From Azospirillum oryzae (GTDB lineage Bacteria; Pseudomonadota; Alphaproteobacteria; Azospirillales; Azospirillaceae): DNA of 64,000 nt. How positions within the stretch are numbered: position 1 is the stretch's first letter; every line of letters starts with the position of its first letter. The notes below the pieces were generated by a model. That model was not told the origin of the DNA. It saw only the letters and a list, made by a program, of their open reading frames with translations, and searched no databases. The stretch spans positions 248,001 through 312,000 of the forward strand of contig NZ_FXAK01000007.1 of assembly GCF_900177515.1 (NCBI RefSeq), given 5' to 3'. This document shows, piece by piece, positions 8,183 to 15,955 of the stretch. The translations under genes and the position numbers were made by a program.

Positions 8183-8443
8183 ATGGCCAATCATAAGTCC
8201 GCTGAAAAGCGCATTCGTCAGACCGAGCGTCGCACGGAAGTCAACCGTGCCCGCATCAGCCGCATCCGTTCCTTCGTGAAGAAGGTCGAGGGCGCGATCC
8301 AGAGCGGCGACAAGTCCGCCGCCGCCGAGGCGTTCAAGTCCGCTCAGCCGGAACTGATGCGCGGCGTGTCCAAGGGCGTGCTGCACAAGAACACCGTGTC
8401 GCGCAAGCTGTCGCGTCTGTCGGCTGCGATCAAGGCTCTCTGA
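8183..8443 (+). CDS. rpsT: 30S ribosomal protein S20
   Basis: An 86-aa basic helical protein that binds 16S rRNA early in small-subunit assembly. It begins [20 protein letters not shown] and keeps the classic S20 pattern, including [22 protein letters not shown] and the C-terminal [17 protein letters not shown] helix. Length is normal for the family. A GGAGTAGGG ribosome-binding site precedes the ATG, a strong promoter is 46 nt upstream and a strong terminator follows, so it is a single-gene transcription unit. Location just before dnaA is common in alphaproteobacteria. Confidence 0.98.
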   Translation: MANHKSAEKRIRQTERRTEVNRARISRIRSFVKKVEGAIQSGDKSAAAEAFKSAQPELMRGVSKGVLHKNTVSRKLSRLSAAIKAL

Positions 8444-8466
8444 TAGAGTCTTCATCCGCTGGTTTC

Positions 8467-8502
8467 AAAAAGCCGCGCCCGTGACTCGGGGCGCGGCTTT
8501 TT
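8467..8502 (+). terminator. rpsT terminator
   Basis: A 14-bp stem pairing AAAAAGCCGCGCCC with GGGCGCGGCTTTTT around an 8-nt loop, ending in a T run. The A-rich left arm would also let it work in reverse. Confidence 0.9.
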
Positions 8503-9010
8503 GCGTTTAAAGTAAATATGCGGATGCTCGACAATTGTCTTAGATTGTTCTTAGGGTCGCGTATGAGATTCGGGATCGGTCTTGTGGTCAAAGCGAACGT
8601 TTTTATCTTTTTGGGCCGTTCGCCATCTGTCCCATTGCCAGATTTCCGCGGCATGGTTAGACTTTTGATCCATTCGGCCGGGCGAATTGGGGTGATGCAA
8701 CACTCTGTGTCCGGTTGAACACAGCAGTGAAATACTGAAGGTCTTACGCCGGATCAGGGCTTGTTGAGTCCCGGTCGTTCGCACGATCTTCTTTTACTTA
8801 CAAGCTGTCGTGCTTGGGGCGGGATTTACGATCCCGTCGACTCTTGCGCGTGCTTTTTGGGTATAGTGTTCCGTTCGGGGTTATCCTCGCCTGGAGTCTT
8901 CCGGGCTGGACCAGATGGGCGGCTATTCCGGTTGCGGAACCGGTTGCGGGGTGATCCCGCGCCGCCACGGCGGTGGGGCCGGCCGGCGGAAGGAGCGGGA
9001 GTAAGGGAGC
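8503..9010 (+). other. Gene-free rpsT-dnaA interval (dnaA leader)
   Basis: About 500 bp without a convincing gene, and noticeably more AT-rich than its surroundings between 8505 and 8780. It holds an inverted repeat CTGTGT-N8-ACACAG (8705-8724) and a TATAGT hexamer near 8870 that could be a dnaA -10 element. I looked for DnaA boxes of the TTATCCACA type and found no exact copy; the nearest is TTATCCTCG around 8881. It is most likely the dnaA promoter and long leader. An origin is possible only if the boxes are very degenerate. Confidence 0.55.
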
Positions 9011-10561
9011 ATGTCGGTCGGCGTGTCGTTGGATCAGCAGTGGGCGCGCATTCGCGGACGCCTGAAGGAAGAGGTGGGCGAGATCGCCTACCGGAGCTGG
9101 CTTCAGCCGCTGTCCGTCGCCAGCCTGGTCGGCGGCGAGGTGTGCATCGTCGTGCCCACGCGCTTCATGCGCGATTGGGTGCTGACCCACTATGCCGACC
9201 GCATCCGCGCGCTCTGGTCCGGCGAAAATCCGGAAGTCCAGTCGATCGACGTCATCGTCGCTTCCACCAATCCGCCGGCGGCGCTGGTCGCCGACAACGA
9301 CGACCGTGATGATGGCCGTGATGACGGCCGCGACCATGCTCGCGCCGCTCCGCCCCCGCGCGGCTTCGAATCGCGAGCCGCCGACTCCCGTGGTGCCGAC
9401 TCCCGCCCGGCTCCCCGTCCGCTGCCGCCGTCCTCCGCCGAACCGGCGCCGTCGACCGTCTACACCTCCGCCTCCTATGGCGGGGCGTCGGACGAATCGC
9501 CGAACGCCGTCCCGGCGATCCTGGAGGACCGCTCCGACCTGTCGGCCGCGCTCGACCCGCGCTTCACCTTCGAGAATTTCGTCGTCGGCAAGCCGAACGA
9601 GCTGGCCCACGCCGCCGCGAGGCGCGTCGCCGATGCTACCACCGTGACCTTCAACCCGCTGTTCCTCTATGGCGGGGTGGGCTTGGGCAAGACCCACCTG
9701 ATGCACGCGCTGGCCTGGCAGATCCGCAAGAACGACCCGAACCGCAAGGTGCTGTACCTGTCGGCCGAGAAGTTCATGTACCAGTTCATCCGGGCGCTGC
9801 GCTTCAAGGACACGATGGCCTTCAAGCAGCAGTTCCGCTCGGTCGACGTGCTGATGATCGACGACGTGCAGTTCATCAGCGGCAAGGACTCCACGCAGGA
9901 GGAGTTCTTCCACACCTTCAACGCGCTGGTCGACCAGAACCGGCAGGTCATCATCTCCGCCGACAAGAGCCCGTCCGACCTGGAAGGCATGGAGGAGCGG
10001 CTGCGTTCCCGCCTCGGCTGGGGGCTGGTCGCCGACATCCACCCGACCACCTACGAGCTGCGGCTGGGCATCCTCCAGGCCAAGGCCGATGCGCTCCAGG
10101 CCAGCATTCCGATGAAGGTGCTGGAGTTCCTGGCCCACAAGATCACGTCGAACGTGCGCGAGCTGGAAGGGGCGCTGAACCGCATCGTCGCCCATGCCGA
10201 ACTGGTCGGCCGCGCCATCACGCTGGAGACGACGCAGGAGGTGCTGCACGACCTGCTGCGCGCCAACGACCGCCGCGTCACCATCGACGAGATCCAGAAG
10301 CGGGTGGCGGAGCATTACAACATCCGCGTCGCCGACATGCATTCCGCCCGCCGCGCCCGCGCGGTGGCCCGCCCGCGCCAGATCGCCATGTATCTGGCCA
10401 AGCAGCTGACCGCCCGCTCCCTGCCGGAGATCGGCCGCAAGTTCGGCGGCCGTGATCACACAACGGTCATGCATGCGGTGAAGAAGGTGGAGGAACTGCG
10501 GACCACCGATCCGTCCTTCGCCGAAGATGTCGAGCTGCTGCGGCGCATGCTCGAAAGCTGA
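9011..10561 (+). CDS. dnaA: Chromosomal replication initiator DnaA
   Basis: A 516-aa AAA+ ATPase that binds DnaA boxes and opens the origin. Domain I (residues 1-85, [20 protein letters not shown]) mediates helicase loading; domain II (about 90-170) is long, low-complexity and Asp/Arg/Pro-rich; domain III has Walker A GGVGLGKT at 221-228, Walker [10 protein letters not shown] and the sensor and box VII residues; domain IV ends with the DNA-binding signature [13 protein letters not shown] at 480-492. The ATG is preceded by GGGAG. Length is in the normal upper range because of domain II. Confidence 0.98.
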   Translation: MSVGVSLDQQWARIRGRLKEEVGEIAYRSWLQPLSVASLVGGEVCIVVPTRFMRDWVLTHYADRIRALWSGENPEVQSIDVIVASTNPPAALVADNDDRDDGRDDGRDHARAAPPPRGFESRAADSRGADSRPAPRPLPPSSAEPAPSTVYTSASYGGASDESPNAVPAILEDRSDLSAALDPRFTFENFVVGKPNELAHAAARRVADATTVTFNPLFLYGGVGLGKTHLMHALAWQIRKNDPNRKVLYLSAEKFMYQFIRALRFKDTMAFKQQFRSVDVLMIDDVQFISGKDSTQEEFFHTFNALVDQNRQVIISADKSPSDLEGMEERLRSRLGWGLVADIHPTTYELRLGILQAKADALQASIPMKVLEFLAHKITSNVRELEGALNRIVAHAELVGRAITLETTQEVLHDLLRANDRRVTIDEIQKRVAEHYNIRVADMHSARRARAVARPRQIAMYLAKQLTARSLPEIGRKFGGRDHTTVMHAVKKVEELRTTDPSFAEDVELLRRMLES

Positions 10562-10581
10562 CGTTCGTTCGGTCCACCAAT

Positions 10582-10612
10582 CAACCGCCCAAGCAACCGC
10601 CCAAGCAACCGC
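10582..10612 (+). repeat. Short tandem repeat downstream of dnaA
   Basis: Two and a half copies of the 12-bp unit CAACCGCCCAAG lie about 20 nt after the dnaA stop. No promoter or gene is associated with them; a slippage tract is the simplest reading. Confidence 0.6.
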
Positions 10613-10689
10613 GACGTGTCGCCACGTCGCTATCCCATCGCGCCGGGAAGTTTGCTAAGGTCCGCACGCACGGAATCTTTGCGGACGGC

Positions 10690-11628
10690 GTGGGTGTTGT
10701 GGTGGAAACGAATATTCTTGTCGTCGATGATTCCCTGTTCTTTCGCGACCTGATCCGGACAGATCTGGAAAGCAACGGTTACCATGTGTTGCTTGCGGAG
10801 GATGGCGCGCAGGCGCTGTCGCTCTACCGCAGCCACGACATCCACATCCTGATCACCGATCTGGAAATGCCGGTGATGACCGGGCTGGAACTGTGCTGGC
10901 ATGTCCGGGCGGAGGACGACCAGCACCGCACCTTCACCATCCTGATGACCGGCGACACCGAGACGGCCCGGCGGATTGAGGCCTTCGATTCCGGCGCCGA
11001 CGAGTTCCTGGCCAAGCCCATCGACCTGTCGATGCTGCGCGCCCGCGTCCGCGCCGGGGAGCGTATCACCCGCATGCACCGGGTGATGGTGGAGATGCTG
11101 CACACCGATTACCTGACCGGGGTGCTGAACCGCCGCTATTTCATGGAACGGCTGGAACAGGCCTACCGCGCCGCGAAGGAGACCGGCTCGCCGCTGGCGG
11201 TGGCGATGTTCGACATCGACCATTTCAAGACGATCAACGACACCCACGGCCACAGCAACGGCGACCTCGCGCTGAAGCGCTTCGCCGACCATTGCGCCGC
11301 CCGGCTGCCCGACGGCGGCTTCCTCGGCCGGCTGGGCGGGGAGGAGTTCTGCCTGTGTCTGCCTGCCGCCGACCTCGATGCGGCGCTGGCGTGCGTCGAG
11401 GCGATCCGCCGCTCCACCGCCGAACTGACGGTGGAAACCGGCAGCGGGTCCAGCTTCGGCTTCACCGTCAGCATCGGCATGTGCCTGGACCAGGACACCG
11501 TCTCGGTCAACGACTTGATGGCCCAGGCCGACGAGGCGCTCTATTTCGCCAAGCGCAGCGGCCGCAACCGCACCGTCCTGCGCGGCGCCGAAGGGGTGAC
11601 GGTGAAGGCCCGCTTCTACGTGATGTAA
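10690..11628 (+). CDS. Response regulator with GGDEF diguanylate cyclase domain
   Basis: A 312-aa PleD-like protein. Residues about 6-125 are a receiver domain with acidic residues Asp13/Asp14, phosphoacceptor Asp57 in ITDLEMPVMTG and Lys109. Residues about 140-305 are a GGDEF domain with active-site GGEEF at 216-220 and DIDHFKTINDTHGH. It should make cyclic di-GMP from two GTP when phosphorylated and dimerised. The inhibitory RxxD site normally found just before the GGEEF is replaced by PDGG, so product inhibition may be absent. Three in-frame GTG codons (10690, 10699, 10702) compete as start; no ATG fits. No partner kinase is adjacent. Confidence 0.92.
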   Translation: MGVVVETNILVVDDSLFFRDLIRTDLESNGYHVLLAEDGAQALSLYRSHDIHILITDLEMPVMTGLELCWHVRAEDDQHRTFTILMTGDTETARRIEAFDSGADEFLAKPIDLSMLRARVRAGERITRMHRVMVEMLHTDYLTGVLNRRYFMERLEQAYRAAKETGSPLAVAMFDIDHFKTINDTHGHSNGDLALKRFADHCAARLPDGGFLGRLGGEEFCLCLPAADLDAALACVEAIRRSTAELTVETGSGSSFGFTVSIGMCLDQDTVSVNDLMAQADEALYFAKRSGRNRTVLRGAEGVTVKARFYVM

Positions 11629-11799
11629 CCCTTTCTCTTTCCCCCTCATGTGACGGCTCTATGAAGTTTGGCGGAGCCGCGTCTTCCCCCATGGACGGAC
11701 CGCTTTTGTCTAAGGCACACTTTCCACCTTAAACGGGGCGCCTCAAGCGTGGCCGGCACCCGTCCAAACGCCATTCAAGAGCCAGGGAGACCGGACGTC

Positions 11800-12999
11800 A
11801 TGTCCAAGATCGAGCATGCTCAGACTGTTCATGGCCAGACCGAGTCCCAGCGGTCCAGCGCCGAGACCCAGCGCGCCGCGAAGAGCTTCACCCGCCGCCT
11901 GCTGCTGCAGAGCGCGGCGGCTGCCGCCGGCGTCGCCTCGGTCGGTCCCTTCGTCCTGCGCGAAGGCCGCGCGGCGTCGGGCACGGTGAAGATCTTCTCC
12001 TGGGCCGGCTACATCAGCCCGGACATGCTGGCCGATTTCGAGAAGAAGACCGGTGTCAAGGCGTCCCTGACCGAATACGGCACCAACGACGAGTTGCTGA
12101 ACCAGTTGAAGGCCACCGGCGGCGCCGGCTTCGACATCATCCACCCCACCGTCGACCGCGTGCCGAACTATGTCGAATACGAGCTGGTACAGCCGCTCGA
12201 CGAATCGAAGGTGAAGTGGGACGGCTGCCTGAAATCGTCGGTCGAGGGCTCCGCCGGTATGGGCGGCGTCGTCGGCGGCAAGCGCTATCTCGCCCCGGCC
12301 GACTGGGGGACGGAGGCGCTGGCCTACGACATGAAGAAGGCGCCGCTGAGCTACGGCACCGCCAGCTACGGCGACCTGTGGGCGCCGGCCAACGCCGGCA
12401 AGGTGACGGTGCGCGGCCATTCCTCGCTGATCGGCATCGCGCTTTGGCTGGAAAGCCAGGGCAAGCTGCCGCACCCCGTCCGCGACCAGTTCAAGGACGA
12501 GGCGAAGGCGCGCGCCAATTTCGACGCCATCCTGAAGGTGGCGGCGGAGAACAAGAAGTCGGTCGCCCAGTTCTGGACCAACGAGAACGAGGCCCAGGGC
12601 GCCTTCCGCACCAACGGCTGCGTCATCGGCCAGACCTGGGACAGCAGCGCCGTGGCGCTCCGCAAGGAAGGCCTGCCGATCCGCTTCGTGGCGCCGAAGG
12701 AGGGGGCCCTCGCCTGGATGGAAGGCTTCGCCATCCCGAAGAAGGCGGAGAACCTTGAGAACGCCTATGCCTGGATCAACTGGTTCTATACGCCCCAGGC
12801 CGGCGCGCTCTACACCAATCACTCCGGCATCTCCAGCACCGCCGTCGGCGCCGAGGCCCACCTGACCGAACTGAACAAGCAGTTCTTCGCCGACGCCTAT
12901 CCCGGCGACGCGCTGCAGAAGCTGTGGTGGTGGCCGATCCAGGAGGCGTGGTACGTCTCCATCCGCAACGAGTACCAGGACCGCTTCCTGGCGGCGTGA
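11800..12999 (+). CDS. Polyamine-type ABC transporter substrate-binding protein
   Basis: A 399-aa periplasmic solute-binding protein of the PotD/PotF type. The N-terminal extension carries a twin-arginine signal, SFTRRLLLQSAAAAAG with Arg32-Arg33, so it is probably exported folded by Tat. The mature part begins GTVKIFSWAGYISPDMLADF, the hallmark of spermidine/putrescine binding proteins, and keeps the EGFAIPKKAENLENAYAWIN segment. I chose the ATG at 11800 because of GGGAGA upstream; the open frame extends further but without family likeness. An ATPase gene follows after 19 nt, but permease genes are absent here. Confidence 0.9.
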   Translation: MSKIEHAQTVHGQTESQRSSAETQRAAKSFTRRLLLQSAAAAAGVASVGPFVLREGRAASGTVKIFSWAGYISPDMLADFEKKTGVKASLTEYGTNDELLNQLKATGGAGFDIIHPTVDRVPNYVEYELVQPLDESKVKWDGCLKSSVEGSAGMGGVVGGKRYLAPADWGTEALAYDMKKAPLSYGTASYGDLWAPANAGKVTVRGHSSLIGIALWLESQGKLPHPVRDQFKDEAKARANFDAILKVAAENKKSVAQFWTNENEAQGAFRTNGCVIGQTWDSSAVALRKEGLPIRFVAPKEGALAWMEGFAIPKKAENLENAYAWINWFYTPQAGALYTNHSGISSTAVGAEAHLTELNKQFFADAYPGDALQKLWWWPIQEAWYVSIRNEYQDRFLAA

Positions 13000-13018
13000 T
13001 CGGCATACAGCAGGGTAC

Positions 13019-14071
13019 ATGAGCCAAGACGTCCAACTCGACCACGTCACCATGCGGTTCGGCGACACCGTCGCCGTCCGCGACGTGTCGCTGACCATCG
13101 GGGCGGGGGAGTTCTTCAGCTTCCTCGGCCCCTCGGGCTGCGGCAAAACCACCATCCTGCGCATGATCTCCGGCTTCATGGAGCCGACCGACGGGGTCAT
13201 CCGCATCGGCGGGCGGGACATGCGCGGGATCGGGCCGAACAAGCGGCCGACCGCGCTGATCTTCCAGAACCTCGCGCTGTTCCCGCTGATGACGGTGGCG
13301 GACAACATCGGCTTCGGGCTGGAGGTGCGCGGCGTGCCGTCGGCAGACCGCAAGCGCCGCGTCCGCGAACTTCTGGAGCTGGTGGCGCTGCCCGATACGG
13401 CGGACAAGCGGGTGACCGATCTATCCGGCGGCCAACGCCAGCGCATCGCCATCGCCCGCGCGCTCGCGGTGGAGCCGGCGGTTCTGCTGCTTGACGAACC
13501 GCTGTCGGCGCTCGACCTCAAGCTGCGCCAGCACATGCGCGCCGAGTTGCGCGAACTGCAGAAGCGCACCGGCGTCACCTTCATCTACATCACCCATGAC
13601 CAGGGCGAGGCGCTGACCATGTCCGACCGCATCGGCGTGATGTCCCGCGGCGTGCTGGAACAGGTGGGCGACGGCAAGACCATCTACGACCACCCGGACA
13701 CCGCCTTCGTCGCCTCCTTCGTCGGCGAGTCGAACCGATTCGCCGGCCCGGTTACCCAGGCGGCGGAAGGCTGGGCGGTGCTCGACACCCCCTTCGGGCC
13801 TCTGCGCGGCCGCAACCCGCGCGGACTCGGCCCCGGCGACCGCGCCACCCTCTATGTCCGGCCGGAGCGTCTGGCGCCGGGCGATAGCGACAACAGCCTG
13901 ACCGCCCGCGTCAGTCACAGCGACTTCGAGGGCGCCTTCGTCAACGCGTTTCTCGACGGCGGCCTGACCGTGCAGATGCCGCATCTCGGCCAGGAGCCGG
14001 CCTTCGTCCCCGGCGAAACCGTGCGGCTGGGTTTCCGCGCCGCCGATGCGGTGGTGCTGCCGACGGCATAA
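13019..14071 (+). CDS. ABC transporter ATP-binding protein, PotA-like
   Basis: A 350-aa ATPase of the spermidine/putrescine family that powers import from the inner face of the membrane. Walker A is GPSGCGKT (37-44), the Q-loop FQNLALFP, the signature LSGGQRQR (135-142), Walker B LLLDE (156-160) and the H-loop ITHDQGEAL. The C-terminal third (about 240-350) is a TOBE-type regulatory domain with VRPERLAPG. An AGGG motif lies just before the ATG. It is in an operon with the binding protein and is closed by a strong terminator, so the two permease subunits expected in a pot operon must be encoded elsewhere. Confidence 0.93.
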   Translation: MSQDVQLDHVTMRFGDTVAVRDVSLTIGAGEFFSFLGPSGCGKTTILRMISGFMEPTDGVIRIGGRDMRGIGPNKRPTALIFQNLALFPLMTVADNIGFGLEVRGVPSADRKRRVRELLELVALPDTADKRVTDLSGGQRQRIAIARALAVEPAVLLLDEPLSALDLKLRQHMRAELRELQKRTGVTFIYITHDQGEALTMSDRIGVMSRGVLEQVGDGKTIYDHPDTAFVASFVGESNRFAGPVTQAAEGWAVLDTPFGPLRGRNPRGLGPGDRATLYVRPERLAPGDSDNSLTARVSHSDFEGAFVNAFLDGGLTVQMPHLGQEPAFVPGETVRLGFRAADAVVLPTA

Positions 14072-14082
14072 ACCGCAAACGA

Positions 14083-14112
14083 AAACGCCCCGGCCAACCG
14101 GCCGGGGCGTTT
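14083..14112. terminator. Bidirectional terminator between the convergent ABC ATPase and Tim44 genes
   Basis: A 13-bp perfect stem, AAACGCCCCGGCC against GGCCGGGGCGTTT, with a 4-nt loop, lies 12 nt after the ATPase stop and 23 nt after the Tim44-gene stop. A residues on the left and T residues on the right let it serve both strands. Confidence 0.88.
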
Positions 14113-14134
14113 CGCATTGTCAAATCCGCAAGCG

Positions 14135-15205
14135 TCAGTGCGTCTGCTGGATCGCCGACAGCTGCCACTGGCCGCCGCGCGGGCGGACGAAGGTCCACAG
14201 CTCCGTCGCCTCGGTCGGCTGCGAAGCGTTGCCCTCGATCACCCGGCCGCTGGCGCGGTCCACCGTGACGTCGATCAGCGAGAAGCGCATGGCGACGGTG
14301 GCGTATTCCTGCGCCCCCTCGCGCCAGCCCTCGGCCAGATCGCCCTGCAGCAGGCGGACGTCGCTGACCTTGTTGACGACGCCGCGGTTGCGGTTCTCCG
14401 CCAGATCGTCGCCGAAGTAGGCGAACATCTCCGGCGTTGTCGCGGCGCGCAGCGCGTCGGCATCCTCGCGCCCATAGGCGGTCTGGACGGTGACGAGCAG
14501 CCGCTCGAACGCCTCGAAGTCGCTCGGTTGGATGCCGATCTCGTCGGCCGCCTGACGGCGCGGGGCCGGGCCGGCATTGCCGCCGCCCATTCCACCCACC
14601 GGGTTATAGCCGACATCCGCCGAGTCGCGGTTCATCTGTCCACCCTGCGGACCACCGGCATAAGCCGGCCGGTTCCCACCCAGCGGACCGCCGGACGCCG
14701 TGGTGTTGGCCGTCTGCGAGCGGTTGCGGAAGAAGCGCATGGCGAGGCGGACCAGGAAGACGACCAGCAGGATCTGCAGGAGGAAGCCCAGGATGCCGGA
14801 GAAGCTGCCCAGCCCGTCGAAGAAGCCGCCGCCGAACAGCATCGCGCCGATGCCGGCGCCGATCAGGCCGCCCATCAGGCCAGACATGAAGCCGCCGCCG
14901 AAGAAGCTGCGCGAGGGCGCCGCCGCCGGGGCGGTGGACCCGGGGCGCTGCATTCCCGGCGACGCCGCCGGGGCGGCGGAGCGCTCCATCGGCGAGACCG
15001 CGTTGGGCGCGGTGGAGGTGGCGGCCGGCGCCTCGGTCGTGCGGCTGCCGCGGCTGCCCGAAGAGCTGCTCTTGCCGGCGCGGGCGTCGGCGGTGCCGGC
15101 GGCCAGCGCCATCACCAGGGCAACCGCCACCGCCGTGGCGGAGCGGGCGCCCCGCTTGGTCTTAGAGGTGGCGGAAAGGCTCGAAGGTCGGGTCTTCTCG
15201 CTCAT
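14135..15205 (-). CDS. Tim44-domain membrane protein
   Basis: A 356-aa protein. After a basic start there is a signal/anchor AVAVALVMALAAGTADARAG, then a Ser/Ala/Pro-rich linker, a glycine-rich hydrophobic stretch (GGFMSGLMGGLIGAGIGAML) and a clear membrane segment ILGFLLQILLVVFLVRLAMRFF, then the Tim44 domain in the last 130 residues (FEAFERLLVTVQTAYGREDADALRAATTPEMFAYF). Bacterial members are inner-membrane proteins of uncertain role, relatives of the mitochondrial import subunit. I preferred the ATG at 15205; another in-frame ATG is 21 nt upstream. Single gene, convergent with the ABC ATPase. Confidence 0.9.
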   Translation of the reverse strand: MSEKTRPSSLSATSKTKRGARSATAVAVALVMALAAGTADARAGKSSSSGSRGSRTTEAPAATSTAPNAVSPMERSAAPAASPGMQRPGSTAPAAAPSRSFFGGGFMSGLMGGLIGAGIGAMLFGGGFFDGLGSFSGILGFLLQILLVVFLVRLAMRFFRNRSQTANTTASGGPLGGNRPAYAGGPQGGQMNRDSADVGYNPVGGMGGGNAGPAPRRQAADEIGIQPSDFEAFERLLVTVQTAYGREDADALRAATTPEMFAYFGDDLAENRNRGVVNKVSDVRLLQGDLAEGWREGAQEYATVAMRFSLIDVTVDRASGRVIEGNASQPTEATELWTFVRPRGGQWQLSAIQQTH

Positions 15206-15319
15206 GATCGTGCTCGCTTGTCGCATCTGGTCTGTTGTCCAGCCTTGCCAGATGGGGGTGGTGCCGCCTCCGTTTAAGAGGCGGTCTCACTTTTTTCGAG
15301 CAACAATCAGCACGGCCGC

Positions 15320-15709
15320 CTAATCGGTCTCACTTTGCAGCGCATCGATGGCGCGCCGGTCGCGCTTGGTCGGCCGTCCCGCGCCCGGCGCCCGGTAGGG
15401 ATCCTGCAGCCGCTCCTCCGGCACCGGCGGGGCGAGGTCCTCGTACAGCGCCTGGGCTTCCGGCGCCGGCCCGCGCCGGCTGCCCAGCGCCACCACCTTG
15501 ACGACGCGGATGTGCCGCCCCTGGGCGAAGGTCAGCACGTCGCCCGGCTTCACCGACGCGTGCGCCTTGGTCACCACCGTCCCTGACAGCCGCACGCCCC
15601 CGTCGTTGCACAGCTTGGCGGCGAGGCTGCGCGTCTTGAAGAAACGCGCATACCAAAGCCACTTGTCGATCCGCAGCCGGCCGGGGGTGGTGTCTTCGGT
15701 GTCGGTCAT
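15320..15709 (-). CDS. hslR: S4-domain RNA-binding protein, Hsp15 family
   Basis: A 129-aa basic protein. Residues about 10-70 form an S4 fold, beginning RLRIDKWLWYARFFKTRSLA and continuing GVRLSGTVVTKAHASVKPGD, the standard Hsp15 pattern. In E. coli Hsp15 binds free 50S subunits that carry a stalled nascent chain and helps recycle them. The C-terminus is Arg/Pro-rich and ends with GAGRPTKRDRRAIDAL, also typical of the family. It lies downstream of the helicase gene on the same strand, separated by a palindromic repeat. Confidence 0.92.
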   Translation of the reverse strand: MTDTEDTTPGRLRIDKWLWYARFFKTRSLAAKLCNDGGVRLSGTVVTKAHASVKPGDVLTFAQGRHIRVVKVVALGSRRGPAPEAQALYEDLAPPVPEERLQDPYRAPGAGRPTKRDRRAIDALQSETD

Positions 15710-15730
15710 CGCGGCACCTCCGCCCAGGAT

Positions 15731-15904
15731 CCCCTCTCCCCCCCGCTCACGCGCAAACTTTGTTTGCGCTGACGCGACAGGCGGACCTCCGGTCCGCCGA
15801 AAGCGGGGAGAGGGTTAGGGTGAGGGGGGCGCGTGGCGTGAATTCTCGGGAAGGCACGCAGTGCATCCCCCTCACCCCGACCCTCTCCCCGGGGGGGAGA
15901 GGGA
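15731..15904. repeat. Palindromic GC-rich intergenic repeat, family 2, copy A
   Basis: A mosaic of CCCTCTCCCC and GGGGAGAGGG blocks in both orientations, including GAGAGGGTTAGGGTGAGGGG near 15810-15830 and its inverse CCCCTCACCCCGACCCTCTC near 15868-15888. Nested within are GCGCAAACTTTGTTTGCGC and GGCGGACCTCCGGTCCGCC hairpins. This is the common proteobacterial intergenic repeat whose shadow translation reads PHPNPLP. A better-preserved relative lies at 34644-34796. It separates the helicase and hslR genes and may act as a transcription or processing boundary. Confidence 0.75.
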
Positions 15905-15955
15905 GAATAGGTGCTGATCGATTGTGCGTTCATTCCACCCCCTCAAAAAACCAGT

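Noticed and set aside
8503..9010. Possible chromosomal origin between rpsT and dnaA
   Set aside because: No exact DnaA box of the TTATCCACA type was found, only a poor match near 8881. dnaA neighbourhood alone is not enough, since alphaproteobacterial origins are often far from dnaA.
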